The notes beneath the pieces are model-generated. The model was not told the origin of the DNA. It did no database searches and saw nothing but the letters and a program-made list of their open reading frames with translations. Source: Vampirovibrio chlorellavorus (GTDB lineage: Bacteria > Cyanobacteriota > Vampirovibrionia > Vampirovibrionales > Vampirovibrionaceae). Taken from it: a DNA stretch of 64,000 nt. Shown here piece by piece: positions 34,986 to 44,609 of this stretch; within the stretch, counting starts at the first letter, position 1, and each line of letters begins with the position of its first letter. The DNA is taken from contig LAPX01000013.1 of assembly GCA_001858525.1 (NCBI GenBank), forward strand, positions 83,842 to 147,841, given 5' to 3'. A program made the translations under genes and the position numbers.

Positions 34986-35699
34986 TTGGTGAGCATTCGG
35001 CATCGACAATTGTTTTGCATGATGATGGTCATGGTGGGCCTTTTGGGGAATTCTGCCCAGGCCCAGCAAACCATTTTCAACGTGCCTTCTGCCGATGTGA
35101 CCCCCAAAGGTGAAATCTTTTTGCAGCACGAAAGCCAGTTCAGGACCTGGCGGCCCGGTCGCTTTATCAACAGCACGGAGTATTCGGCTTACGGCCTAGG
35201 CCACGGGACGGAGCTGGATGTGACGCTGTTTAACGTCAACGCCCCGGCAACCGATAACATTACTTTGGGGGTGGGGCTGAAGAAGATTGTGCCGCTATTC
35301 CCCAAAAAGTTTCCTCGGCAGGAGTTGAAACTGACCGTCGGTCAACTGATCCCGGTTTCCCTGCAAGGCCAAGGAGTCGGGAATTGGTCTTATGCCCACC
35401 TTAGCGCTAGGGCGCCTCGATTGAAAACCCGGGTGGCGGTCGGGGTTAGCACTGGCACTCGACAGATTTTCGGGCGTACCACGGTGGGGGCCATTGCCAC
35501 CCTGGAGCAGCCTGTGACCAAGCGTTTGAGCTTGCAGGGCGACTGGTACTCCGGTACGCATGCCCTGGGCTTTTTGATTACCGGATTTAGTTACACCTTA
35601 CCCTATGACACGGTGTTGTTTGGGGGCTATCAAATCCCCAATACGCCCCGGTGTGGTCGGCAGGGATTTGTATTCGAGTTCGCCAAATACGTGAAATAA
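34986..35699 (+). CDS. Putative outer-membrane or periplasmic beta-rich protein
   Basis: 237 residues with a signal peptide (LFCMMMVMVGLLGNSAQA-QQ). The mature part is rich in alternating polar/hydrophobic strands with repeated GV/GL turns (ITLGVGLKKI, VGAIATLEQPVTKRLSLQGDW, FLITGFSYTLPYDTVLFGGYQ) and ends in K after an aromatic (FEFAKYVK). This resembles a small beta-barrel (about eight to ten strands), but the last residue is not the usual Phe. Start: TTG 34986 has GAGG eight bases upstream; GTG 34989 is adjacent and equally possible. No family recognised. Barrel assignment is inference. Confidence 0.55.
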   Translation: MVSIRHRQLFCMMMVMVGLLGNSAQAQQTIFNVPSADVTPKGEIFLQHESQFRTWRPGRFINSTEYSAYGLGHGTELDVTLFNVNAPATDNITLGVGLKKIVPLFPKKFPRQELKLTVGQLIPVSLQGQGVGNWSYAHLSARAPRLKTRVAVGVSTGTRQIFGRTTVGAIATLEQPVTKRLSLQGDWYSGTHALGFLITGFSYTLPYDTVLFGGYQIPNTPRCGRQGFVFEFAKYVK

Positions 35700-35838
35700 G
35701 GCATGAGCGCCTTGGGGAGGGTGCTTCTTCATTTCTGGGCCATTGGTTGACTGGGGAACCTGGGGCAGATTTTCAGGCCAGACCGTGCTATACTCTGGCC
35801 CAATTGTGAGGTTATATCGAAGGGAGTTGGCCGAGGCT

Positions 35839-37323
35839 ATGACAGTTGCGTCTCCATTATTGATTTGGTTGGCTTTAGCCTGTGGGGCAGGGCTGGTTCT
35901 TCCTTTTCTCACTGGCGGCAAGCCTGCGCTGCGTTGGCAGTGGACCTCGGTACAGACCCAACAGCTGGTTTGGGGGGGCAGTTTGTTGGGGTTGGCGGCC
36001 CTTTTGGCCGTGGGGCTACAACTGGCAGTGGCGCAAAGTTTAGGGTTTGCCCTAGCTGGCTTTGTGGCCATGGCGGTGCTGTCTGGTTTTCGTTTGCCCG
36101 TGGGGGTGCCGGGGATTCTGCTATTGATACCGGCTTTTTTTCTGGGCGGGGCTGGTGATGCGCTGATACCCATCCAGAATGTGCAGGCTTATTTACTGGG
36201 CTTGCTCTTGGCTCAGGTGGCACCGTCTGAACGCTCTTTTCGTTGGCTGGACTTTTTGTGGCCCGCTATTTTTGCGGTGGGCTCAGTCTGGATTTCGTTA
36301 ACCAGCGCCCAAAATACCTGGGCCAATCAGCAGGGTTTATTGCTGTTGGCCATTGCCATCGCCGTGTTCTTGCGAGGCGTTTCGCTTTTACCGGCCTTAT
36401 CCGGGTCTAAACCGCTGCAAGCTCTTTTTATTTGCGTCATGTCTGGCCTGTTGGCCTGGCTGGGGATTCAGAATGTGCTATTGCAGCCCGGCCTGTCCCC
36501 ATGGGCCTTCTTGTTTGCCGGAGGCAGTCTGTTGGGCTTCGGGTTAAGTGCTCTGGAATCTTCCTCTTCCTCCAAACCCGTAGCCATAAGGGCGGTACAG
36601 CTGCTGCTGTTGGGTTTGGCTACCTTGGTGGTCTCTCGGCTGTTTGGCTCCACGGGATGGCTGGTCTTGGCGGCCTCGCTGTTATCGGCCACTGGGTCTG
36701 TGCCAAACAAAGCGGCGCACAGTAATCTCCAACCCAGTCTTGACCAACAGCCCGCTGGGTTCTCTGTGGTGGGTCTGGCCAGCCTGTTTTTAGTTGGGCG
36801 GGTGTTATTACAGACTTTTATTGTGCAGTTTAACCCCAACGTCACTGGTATTAACATTACCCACCCTTACGCCAGTGCGGCCCTGTACGGTGGATTTGCC
36901 TTTATGCTGTTGTTGCCCTCACTGCTTAAAGCGGCAAAGACGGGTTCGGAAACACAGACGACTTCGCCTCATGGGTTTTTGCCCGTTGTTTTGGGGGCAG
37001 TGGCCCTGTTATCTGCCGGGTTGGCCAACTACTTTTTACACGCGGAAGCCACCGGTAGCTTTTTGACCGCACTGTGGGTCACCGGGGTTGGGGTCAGTCT
37101 GCTGGGAACGTTTACCGATGAACAGAGCTGCTTTGCGCCACTTCAGCTGGCTTTTTTAGCCACCCTGACCTGTGTATTGTCTCCAGAATTGATCGAGGCG
37201 GGCAACTTGGCCGATAAGACCGAAAAACTGTGGGTCTTGGCGGGCGCGTTTGTGGCTTACAGTGCCTTGGCTGTGCTGATCCAGAAAAAAGGCTCAGGGC
37301 GTCAGGCGATACCAGTCGCGTGA
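35839..37323 (+). CDS. Polytopic membrane protein, unknown family
   Basis: 494 residues with about 14 hydrophobic segments separated by very short loops. The first is LLIWLALACGAGLVLPFL and the last near VLAGAFVAYSALAVLI, with a basic C-terminus KKGSGRQAIPVA. No charged motif, cysteine pair or nucleotide site points to a transport or enzyme family; a flippase- or exporter-like architecture is possible. ATG 35839 is chosen because the membrane segments start there; the frame is open to 35743. Its 3' end overlaps the convergent VanW-like gene by 30 bases. Confidence 0.65.
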   Translation: MTVASPLLIWLALACGAGLVLPFLTGGKPALRWQWTSVQTQQLVWGGSLLGLAALLAVGLQLAVAQSLGFALAGFVAMAVLSGFRLPVGVPGILLLIPAFFLGGAGDALIPIQNVQAYLLGLLLAQVAPSERSFRWLDFLWPAIFAVGSVWISLTSAQNTWANQQGLLLLAIAIAVFLRGVSLLPALSGSKPLQALFICVMSGLLAWLGIQNVLLQPGLSPWAFLFAGGSLLGFGLSALESSSSSKPVAIRAVQLLLLGLATLVVSRLFGSTGWLVLAASLLSATGSVPNKAAHSNLQPSLDQQPAGFSVVGLASLFLVGRVLLQTFIVQFNPNVTGINITHPYASAALYGGFAFMLLLPSLLKAAKTGSETQTTSPHGFLPVVLGAVALLSAGLANYFLHAEATGSFLTALWVTGVGVSLLGTFTDEQSCFAPLQLAFLATLTCVLSPELIEAGNLADKTEKLWVLAGAFVAYSALAVLIQKKGSGRQAIPVA

Positions 37324-37971
37324 AATCATACGATCATTCACAAAGACGCTAACCAGCACACTGTGCCGGTTGGGCTGTGTGGTCGTCTTTCGGATGCGGG
37401 GTGGACGTACGGCTTCCTTCCCCTGAAAGGCCACTGACAGGGTGTTTCCATTTTCGCTGGCGATAATGCGAAGGGCCTGAGACTGGTTGTTCCTGAACTT
37501 TAAATCAGCGCCGCCATACCAAACTGTGGCGTCCAGTCCGGGTGGGACGCTGTGAATGGTTCGCAAGTGGGCCACTCGTTGCTCAATGGGGAGATTGGCC
37601 TTTAAAGCCAGTTGATATAAGGCGGAGGAGAGGATGCAAATGCCGCCGCCTACTGTGCTGGGGCTTTCACCGCCCAGATAGGAAGGCGCCGCTTCATAGC
37701 CTCGGGCCGAGGTTCGGGGGCCAACCACCCGGTTGAAGGAAAAGCTTTCTCCCACTGGAATGATGGCGCCGTTGAGGTGGCGGATGGCAACACGCACGTT
37801 GTTTTTTTGCGCCGGGGACAGGCTTTGTAAAGAGAGTTGTTGTTGAGCTACCGGCTGAGCAAAGGGGGTGCCCCACCAGCACAAGGCCAGTAGGGCTATG
37901 GGCACACTCCACAATCCAACGCGTTGAAAGATCCGCTTGGGTTCACGCTTGGGATAAGGGTTTTCCGGCAT
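37294..37971 (-). CDS. VanW-like protein
   Basis: 225 residues. One N-terminal membrane anchor (about 20-38) precedes the VanW domain: SFSFNRVVGPRTSARGYEAAP, the signature PSTVGGGICILSSALYQLAL, and the block VPPGLDATVWYGGADLKFRN. VanW occurs in some vancomycin-resistance operons but its activity is not known; widespread members are linked to cell-wall or surface-matrix functions. Begins 11 bp after the alpha-2-macroglobulin stop on the same strand, so it is in that operon. A duplicate vanW-specific resistance role is unlikely, as no VanHAX genes are present. Confidence 0.85.
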   Translation of the reverse strand: MPENPYPKREPKRIFQRVGLWSVPIALLALCWWGTPFAQPVAQQQLSLQSLSPAQKNNVRVAIRHLNGAIIPVGESFSFNRVVGPRTSARGYEAAPSYLGGESPSTVGGGICILSSALYQLALKANLPIEQRVAHLRTIHSVPPGLDATVWYGGADLKFRNNQSQALRIIASENGNTLSVAFQGKEAVRPPRIRKTTTQPNRHSVLVSVFVNDRMISRDWYRLTP

Positions 37972-37982
37972 TAGGGAACGCT

Positions 37983-40900
37983 TTACTCAATGACCTGAAT
38001 GCTATCCAGCGAGGAGTAAGCCTTAACCCGCTGGCTGTACATCCCTTCCAGTTTGACTGGGTTCATCTGGAAGGTGCCGGGCATTTCCATTCGCACCAGG
38101 GCGTGGAACTCGGATTTTCCGGCAGGAACGCTGTTGGCAAACATGACCACCCGATCATCCAGAATATCCTGGTGAGCCCACCACCAGTTGCCCCAGTCGC
38201 CGCTGATGGCAGCTTCCTCGTCGGATTCCTGAAGCAGGGATTCCCGTGGGTCGTTGGAAACCACCTCACCGCCACTGGGTAAGGCCGCTTCCAGTATCAC
38301 GTAGGGCAGCGCCACTGGTGTGTTGACCTTCACTTTCATGACCACCGTTTCCCCGGCGCGAACCTGATTGCCGGACAGTGGGTGCATTTTGAAACGCAGG
38401 GTCCCGTTGGGGCCCACCGGTTCCGCTTGGATGCGGAAGAATTCCCGCTGGATACTGAGTCCTTGGGGCATGGCCACTTGTGGGACTTGGGTTCCCGGTT
38501 GCAGCGCTTGCCAGTAGGTTAGGAAGGTGCTGTAGAAGAGCTCGCCGGGGCCTTCCTTGCGCAGATTCACCATTGCGGGATGCAGTTGGGCCAGGGTGGT
38601 CACCGTGCTTTGTTCCGCATCGTACAGTTGGGCCTGAGTGAATGAGCGGGCTTCGCCCCACACGTTGGAACTGGCCGTAAAGTTCGGCGATTCTGGACTT
38701 CTTTGGGCCAAGGTGTTTTCCAGCAAGGCTTTCAGGACCACGGCCGTGGTTTTGGTGTTGTCCCAGCCATCCTTGCCCCGTTGTAGCATCAGCCAGCGTT
38801 CAATGGCCGCCAAGGTATCTGGAGAAACCGTGGCATAGGGCTGCATGGCCAAGGTAGCTCTCAGGCCCAGTGCTGTTGCTTCGGTTCCGGTGAAGCGATA
38901 GGTGTAATCGGCAGTATCAAAGCCCAGTTTTTTACCCAGCTGAGTTGTGTGATCCCAGTTCACCGTGTTGGCGCTGTGATCGGCCAGATGGTTCAGGGCG
39001 GCGAAGCTTTTCTGGGCGGCCACGGTGTCTTGCTGCTTGATAAAAGCCAGCGTCAGATAACTCAGGGCTTCCGGGGTGGCCTTGGGCAACTGGCTGAGAA
39101 TGAACTGGCGAGTTTTGGCATCGGTTTTTTGCTCATATAAAGCCAGTACGTGTTGCAGATAGGCTAAATCGGTGAATCGCTCTGCTTGCACGAAATGGTT
39201 GGAAGCCAATTTGGGGTCGGCTAGCTGTTGAGCCAGCTTTTTGGTGTTGGCTTGCATCCACTTCAGGCCATCGGCTTGCCATTGGTCCGGCAAAATGCTC
39301 AAATCGACTGGCATCTTGAGTTGCTTCAGCGTAGCCAGCCCCTCCATGACATAGGCGGTTAGGTAAGCATCGCTTTCCCCATACTCCCACCAGCCCCAGC
39401 CTCCGTCCGGGTTGTGGGCGTCTTTCAACTTGCCCAGGGCTTTCAGGCTGACTTGCTGGAATTTTTGTCTCTGGGCCTGAGATAAGGGTAGATTTAATTG
39501 CTGACTGAGCTGAACGGCCACCATCGAGGGCACCAAACGGCTCATGGTTTGCTCGGTGCAGCCGTAGGGGTAGTCAATCAGGCTGTCAAAACTGCCCAAA
39601 ACCGGTCCAATGGTCGAACCGGCCACGGACAGGATGACTTTGGCCAATCGGGGATCGGTGTCTTTCGGGATGGTTAGTGGTATTTCCACGGAGTCGCTGA
39701 GTTTTTGCAATTGCCCGCTGTGGGCTTCACGAACTTCAACGCCCAGCGGGTGGATGGGTACTTGCAGTTCCAGAGCATCCCCAGCGGTTTGACCAACGGC
39801 TTTGATGGCCACGGTGCCCTGTCCCGGTGTTTTTACGGCCACCGGCCATTCATAGCGACTGGCCCCGTCCGCTTGGATGGTCAGCTTTTGGCTCAGGGCC
39901 TGCCGGGTTTCAAACTGGGCTGAGGGGTTTAATGTCAGGGCTACAGTTTGGGGCTGCTGGGTGTAGTTATGCACAATGGCGGTCAGTCGGGCCTGATCGT
40001 GCTGGGTGTAAAAGCGAGGCAAGGCCAGCCGTACGATGAGATCCTGGGTGGAAATGACTTTGGAGATAGTGGCGCCCACATCGGTTTGCGCGGTGATCCC
40101 CCGGACCGTGGCCCGCCAAGTGGTTAAATTATCCGGCAACTGGATGGTAGCTTTGGCCACGCCTTGGGCATCGGTTTTTAGGACTGGCTGCCAACCGGCC
40201 ACATCCCGAAAATCCTTGCGCACTTTGGGTTCAATTTTATCTGGTCCGGCGGAATACTCTTCCGGGAAGGAGGACAGGGTGAGTACGGAGTTGTAAATTT
40301 GATGGTAAAAAAACTTGCGGATGTCTTCGGCGGCATCGGGCCGGATGGCGTAAATGCTTTCATCCACTACGCCCAGGGAGACCTCCGTGTTTGGGGCCGG
40401 CTTGCCGTTGGGATATTTGGCGGTGATTGTGTAGGTGGCCTTATCCCCCGGTTGGTAGCGGGGTTTATCGGGGGTTACGGTCAGGTTTAAAAAGTGCTGG
40501 GCCGGGGAGACCATGGCCATTTCGGATTGGTTGTAGAACTGGTGCTTGGGGCCCACAAAGGTGGCCGTCACGTACACATTGGGGGCGTAATCGCCGGTTA
40601 GCGGGATGTCGACCACTTTAGCCGTGGCGTCCATGGGCACCAGCTGGAGGGTATGGATTTTGCTGCCTTCCACGGCCACAATGACCTGGCCTTTTTCTTT
40701 GCCGCTAACAGGCGCCGTAATCAGGGCCTTGGCCACTTCGCCGGGTTGATAGATTTTTTTGTCCAGCTTCAGGGAAAAAGCCTCCTGCTGGGCCTGCTGC
40801 CCTTCTCGGACATAAGGCTGGTTGGGGCTGGCAATCCACAGGCTGCCTTGATCGTAGATGGTATGCCCGTGATCATCGCTGGCCTTGGCGGTCAGGTAGT

Positions 40901-42992
40901 AGTTGTCGCTGAAGTACTGATCGGTGGTGGGCAAGGTTACCGCCGCTTTGCCCTGGGCGTTAGTGGTGGCTGAAACCGTGCCCAGTATGCTGGTGCCCCG
41001 GTATTCCTGCTTGACCCGATCCCAGTTCCAGCGCATCAGGGAAACGGAAATGGCCCGATTGGCCACGGGTTGGCCGTTGTAATAGAGTGCATTCAGTTCC
41101 GCTTTCACCGGTTCACCGGCCCGAGTTACGGACTGTTTGGGTTGCACAAACAGGGTGAAATCTCCGGCCACTACCGATTGTGACCCGCTGCCCACCACGG
41201 CCATGCGGCTGAGGTCGGTGACTTCCGCCTGAATGGTGTAGCGGCGATCCAGGTAGTCCAGACTGTACGGTTCATCGGGAGAAATTTTCATGGGCTGGGT
41301 GGGGAATTCAATCAGGGCTTCCCCGGTGGCATCAGTCTGGGCAAAGCCTTCTGTAATGTAGTCTCCGGCGTAGCTGAGGTCCTCAAACACCCCGTCATCG
41401 TTTTCCCAGTCATCAAAATAGCCGTAATAATCCGGGCGAGGCATCAAGCCAAAGCGGGAAGACCAGTCGGTGCTGGCGTAAACTGTATATTTCACCCGGG
41501 CGTTGGTGACGGGGGCCCCAAAGTAGTAATTGGCCCGAATACGTGCCTTGGCCCGGTCTCCGGCCACCAGCCGGGTTTGCAGCGGCAGAACGTCCACCTG
41601 GTATTCCGGCTTGCGGTATTGGGCCACTTCAAAGCGCTCGTAGGACTCGGTACCATCCGGGTAGGTGATGGTGAGCTGGTATGCGCCAGTTTTGCCGTCT
41701 TTGGGAACTGCGTATAGCCCGTGGAAGGTGCCGTGATCGTTGGTGTTTACCCGGCCTTCCCATAATTTGGTGTTGTCCGGGTCTTCAATGCGCAAGCCCA
41801 GACTCATGCCTGCCTTGGGCGTTTGGAAGCCGCTGGCCGTTTTCAGGCGGGAAATACCTTTGAAGTAAACGGTTTGCCCCAGCCGGTAAATGGGCCGTTC
41901 GGTATAAAAGTAGGTATCGTAGTTGTCTCGGGCGTCGTTCCAGAAGCCGATGCCCCCAAAGGCCCGGTTTTTAGCCTGCGTACCGATAGCCAGCCAGTTG
42001 TAGTTGCTTTCCCGCTTGCGGGCGTTGGGCACGTGAAAGGAGGCCACCCCCTGGGCGTTGGTTTTTCCTTGACCCATGCTGGCCAACTGAGGGTGATCCC
42101 GGTCCAGCAGTTGAATTTGGGTGTTGGGCACCGGTTGCAGGGTGTCTAAATCGATGGCCCGCACCCATGTCTCATCCACCGCCTGTTTGACGATTAGACC
42201 CAGATTGCTGACGCTGAACCACATGACGTTCCAGTCTGACTTTTTCTTCAGGTTGCTGACCTCCGCCACCAGTATGTATTCGCCGGGGGGGAGTGGCTCA
42301 TTGAGTTTGAATTCAGCATGAGACCAGTCCTGATAATCCCGTTCCAGCTTGCGGCTGAGGGTTTTTAGGGGCTTTTCCTGCTTGAAGAGAATGCCGCTGT
42401 TCTTCTGGTAAGGCTTGTACAGGGAGAGATCGGCACTGAAGTCCAGTCCATTGTTGTGGCTATTTTGCAGCAGGTCGAGCATGTCCTTACGGTAAATTCG
42501 CACGGTGGCCTGATCGCTGCCCATGGCGTTCAGCCAGAAGTGGGGGATTTCCTTGCCGGTAAAGACTCGGGTGTTGCTGGCAATGTTGACGCTGGGTTCT
42601 AAAATGGCCAAATGCACCGATTCCTTGAGCTGGGTGGTTTTGGCGTCATCCACAAACAGGCCTTGCTCATCGGCGGTAGAAAAGCCGGGAGCTCGAACGG
42701 TCAGGCTGTATTCCCCCACTGGAAGCTGGTTGATTTCAAAGGTGCCGTCCGGCTTGACCCACACGCCCCGTTCCACCAGATTACCGCCCCGTGGTCCCAC
42801 GGCCAGGGCGTAAACCTTGTTGCCCTTGATGTCGTAGCTACTTAACTGAAACCCCTCTTGCTCCAGATCGATTTTTCCGGCCAGGCTGCCGGTGGGTTTT
42901 TCCAGGCCAATGGCGATGGCCCCGCCAGCAAATAAAAGGGCCACCACGCTGACGCTCAGAATGACGGTTTGGTTGGGCTTATTGGTAAACAT
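37983..42992 (-). CDS. Bacterial alpha-2-macroglobulin (thioester-containing protease trap)
   Basis: A 1669-residue envelope protein with an N-terminal membrane anchor (TVILSVSVVALLFAGGAIAIG). MG-type beta domains follow throughout, with an MG1-like carboxypeptidase-regulatory repeat near the start (FEINQLPVGEYSLTVRAPGF). The reactive thioester motif PYGCTEQTMSRLVPS lies near residue 1145, followed by an alpha-alpha toroid complement-like domain (GWGWWEYGESDAYLT, about 1200-1400). The family traps and covalently ties up attacking proteases in the periplasm. ATG 42992 has AGGA about ten bases upstream; the gene overlaps the AMMECR1 gene by 14 bases, so the two are coupled. In E. coli the homologue YfhM sits beside the transpeptidase gene pbpC; here a transpeptidase is divergent next door. 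Confidence 0.92.
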   Translation of the reverse strand: MFTNKPNQTVILSVSVVALLFAGGAIAIGLEKPTGSLAGKIDLEQEGFQLSSYDIKGNKVYALAVGPRGGNLVERGVWVKPDGTFEINQLPVGEYSLTVRAPGFSTADEQGLFVDDAKTTQLKESVHLAILEPSVNIASNTRVFTGKEIPHFWLNAMGSDQATVRIYRKDMLDLLQNSHNNGLDFSADLSLYKPYQKNSGILFKQEKPLKTLSRKLERDYQDWSHAEFKLNEPLPPGEYILVAEVSNLKKKSDWNVMWFSVSNLGLIVKQAVDETWVRAIDLDTLQPVPNTQIQLLDRDHPQLASMGQGKTNAQGVASFHVPNARKRESNYNWLAIGTQAKNRAFGGIGFWNDARDNYDTYFYTERPIYRLGQTVYFKGISRLKTASGFQTPKAGMSLGLRIEDPDNTKLWEGRVNTNDHGTFHGLYAVPKDGKTGAYQLTITYPDGTESYERFEVAQYRKPEYQVDVLPLQTRLVAGDRAKARIRANYYFGAPVTNARVKYTVYASTDWSSRFGLMPRPDYYGYFDDWENDDGVFEDLSYAGDYITEGFAQTDATGEALIEFPTQPMKISPDEPYSLDYLDRRYTIQAEVTDLSRMAVVGSGSQSVVAGDFTLFVQPKQSVTRAGEPVKAELNALYYNGQPVANRAISVSLMRWNWDRVKQEYRGTSILGTVSATTNAQGKAAVTLPTTDQYFSDNYYLTAKASDDHGHTIYDQGSLWIASPNQPYVREGQQAQQEAFSLKLDKKIYQPGEVAKALITAPVSGKEKGQVIVAVEGSKIHTLQLVPMDATAKVVDIPLTGDYAPNVYVTATFVGPKHQFYNQSEMAMVSPAQHFLNLTVTPDKPRYQPGDKATYTITAKYPNGKPAPNTEVSLGVVDESIYAIRPDAAEDIRKFFYHQIYNSVLTLSSFPEEYSAGPDKIEPKVRKDFRDVAGWQPVLKTDAQGVAKATIQLPDNLTTWRATVRGITAQTDVGATISKVISTQDLIVRLALPRFYTQHDQARLTAIVHNYTQQPQTVALTLNPSAQFETRQALSQKLTIQADGASRYEWPVAVKTPGQGTVAIKAVGQTAGDALELQVPIHPLGVEVREAHSGQLQKLSDSVEIPLTIPKDTDPRLAKVILSVAGSTIGPVLGSFDSLIDYPYGCTEQTMSRLVPSMVAVQLSQQLNLPLSQAQRQKFQQVSLKALGKLKDAHNPDGGWGWWEYGESDAYLTAYVMEGLATLKQLKMPVDLSILPDQWQADGLKWMQANTKKLAQQLADPKLASNHFVQAERFTDLAYLQHVLALYEQKTDAKTRQFILSQLPKATPEALSYLTLAFIKQQDTVAAQKSFAALNHLADHSANTVNWDHTTQLGKKLGFDTADYTYRFTGTEATALGLRATLAMQPYATVSPDTLAAIERWLMLQRGKDGWDNTKTTAVVLKALLENTLAQRSPESPNFTASSNVWGEARSFTQAQLYDAEQSTVTTLAQLHPAMVNLRKEGPGELFYSTFLTYWQALQPGTQVPQVAMPQGLSIQREFFRIQAEPVGPNGTLRFKMHPLSGNQVRAGETVVMKVKVNTPVALPYVILEAALPSGGEVVSNDPRESLLQESDEEAAISGDWGNWWWAHQDILDDRVVMFANSVPAGKSEFHALVRMEMPGTFQMNPVKLEGMYSQRVKAYSSLDSIQVIE

Positions 42993-43647
42993 CGGCAACA
43001 ATCCTGTACAGTTGAAACTTTTCTGGGGGGGCAATGCTGGCTTTTAATTTGGCCTGCACCAGCATATAAGTGGCATCTTTGGCCTCTCCGGGTAGCATGA
43101 CCCCGGCTCTTCCTCCCTGACGCACTAACAGGCCATCCCGCAGGGGGTTGATGGCGGCCAGTCGGCTCACGGGCTGTAGGGCTTTGACCACGGTCACCTG
43201 AGGCTTTAATAGGGGCCATTCGCTTTTACGGATGGGCGGATAGCGATACTCTTTGGTCAGGGCACCGAGGGTGGCGTAAAGGGTGGCCTCGGACACGGTT
43301 TTATATTGCGGGTAGGCCGACCCCCAACAGGCCCGTGGTTTGCCATTGCGGCTCAGGGTGACGAAGACCCCCCGTGGTTTGGGATAGCGAGAACTCAGGC
43401 GAGTGTTTTGGAGTAAGTGTTGCCACGAGGAACTTGGTGCGCTTTGGTTGAAGTACAACTCCCCCGTTTTTTGCACCAGTTGGGTGGGGGTGAGGGTTTC
43501 TGCATGCCCCAGTCCACACAGCAACGTCACCAGAAGGCCAAAACCAAGGCTGTGCCTGCCCAGCGCTGAGCTTCCCCTGAGGCTGACCAGTGGGTCATTG
43601 CCCCTTCGTCCCTTTGGCAATGGAATTTTCTCTCCTAACCCGTACAA
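42979..43647 (-). CDS. Secreted AMMECR1-domain protein
   Basis: 222 residues. After a hydrophobic signal-like segment (HSLGFGLLVTLLCGLGHA-ET, about 32-50) comes an AMMECR1 domain. It has PRGVFVTLSRNGKPRACWGS, EYRYPPIRKSEWPLLKPQ, DGLLVRQGGRAGVMLPGEAK and the closing LYRIVADVY, matching the family blocks including the RxCxGS motif. AMMECR1 proteins are normally cytosolic and of uncertain biochemical function, often linked to MEMO1 and radical-SAM partners; an exported form is unusual. The start is poorly defined (the open frame begins at a TTG at 43647 with no clear ribosome site). It directly precedes and overlaps alpha-2-macroglobulin, suggesting a joint envelope role (inference). Confidence 0.75.
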   Translation of the reverse strand: MYGLGEKIPLPKGRRGNDPLVSLRGSSALGRHSLGFGLLVTLLCGLGHAETLTPTQLVQKTGELYFNQSAPSSSWQHLLQNTRLSSRYPKPRGVFVTLSRNGKPRACWGSAYPQYKTVSEATLYATLGALTKEYRYPPIRKSEWPLLKPQVTVVKALQPVSRLAAINPLRDGLLVRQGGRAGVMLPGEAKDATYMLVQAKLKASIAPPEKFQLYRIVADVYQ

Positions 43648-43699
43648 TAAGCATCAACACCCACTTGCCAAGAAGCCCTTCGATTTGAGCGAGGATGAA

Positions 43700-44596
43700 A
43701 TGCACGATTATTTTACCAGCTCCAGTCTATCCCGGCGCGATTTTTTAAAGGGTTTGGCCCTCACTGCCGCCGCGCTGGTTCTGCCATCCGCAATCAGGTG
43801 GCCTGAGGGACAAGCCTTAGAGCCTGTTTCTCCTTTTTGGTGGTGCGATTTGCGGGACGGCAAGCCCCATGGTTCGGCCCATGCGGGGAATTGCTTTGGT
43901 CTGCCCGGATCTTTAATGAAGCTGGTGGCGGCCACGGCTTTGCTGGAGGAACGGTTGCTTTCTCCCGATTCGCCTTTGGAGTGCCGGGGTACCCTACGGA
44001 TAAAGGGCCAACTCTACCGATGCCAGCATGCCCACGGAAAACTCAATATGCGGCAGGCCTTGGCGGGTTCTTGTAATATCTATTTTGCCCAAGCGGCGGA
44101 AGTGTTGAGTACCCGGCGCTTTTTACAGTATGCCGAAGCCTTTCAGCTGAATCGACCCACCGGGCCGGGCCGAGAAAGCGCCTATTTGTTTCCCTCACGA
44201 ATGGCCTTGGCTCACCCATCGCAGCTGTATGTGCTGGGTCTGGCCAAGCCCATGCAGCCCAGCGCTGCTCAACTGTTGCGGATGACCCGGCACATTGCCT
44301 TACGGGATATCCACGGCTTTCAGCCAGCCACCTGGCGCATATTGCAAAGTGGCATGCGCACGGCGGTTACACAGGGAACGGCCCGGCAACTGGATCCGCA
44401 AAATAGCTTGCGGGTGGCCGCCAAAACCGGCACTACGCCGTCCGGAGATCTTTATCAGTCCTGGGTGATGGGCTTTTTCCCTATTGAAAAGCCGGTGGTG
44501 GCATTTTGCGGACGGGCCCTGAGCGGGACCGCCAAGGACGCAGCCGTACCCGCGGCTCGCAAGTGGTTGCAGCAAGCCCCCTGGGCCTCGGTGTGA
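43700..44596 (+). CDS. Tat-exported minimal penicillin-binding transpeptidase
   Basis: 298 residues. The N-terminus has a Tat signal SRRDFLKGLALTAAALVLP (about 10-28). The rest is a transpeptidase domain alone: the active-site SxxK is GSLMKLVAAT (Ser about 72), the SxN motif is in ALAGSCNIYFAQA and the KTG is AAKTGTTPSG. The order and the SCNIYF stretch are typical of PBP2/FtsI-type D,D-transpeptidases. The usual N-terminal dimerisation domain and membrane anchor are missing, so it is about half normal size. Start ATG 43700 has GAGG five bases upstream. Thirteen bases before the SpoIID-like gene, in one operon; divergent from the AMMECR1/alpha-2-macroglobulin genes. Possible beta-lactamase-like activity cannot be excluded. 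Confidence 0.82.
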   Translation: MHDYFTSSSLSRRDFLKGLALTAAALVLPSAIRWPEGQALEPVSPFWWCDLRDGKPHGSAHAGNCFGLPGSLMKLVAATALLEERLLSPDSPLECRGTLRIKGQLYRCQHAHGKLNMRQALAGSCNIYFAQAAEVLSTRRFLQYAEAFQLNRPTGPGRESAYLFPSRMALAHPSQLYVLGLAKPMQPSAAQLLRMTRHIALRDIHGFQPATWRILQSGMRTAVTQGTARQLDPQNSLRVAAKTGTTPSGDLYQSWVMGFFPIEKPVVAFCGRALSGTAKDAAVPAARKWLQQAPWASV

Positions 44597-44609
44597 GGCG
44601 GCTGGGGCG

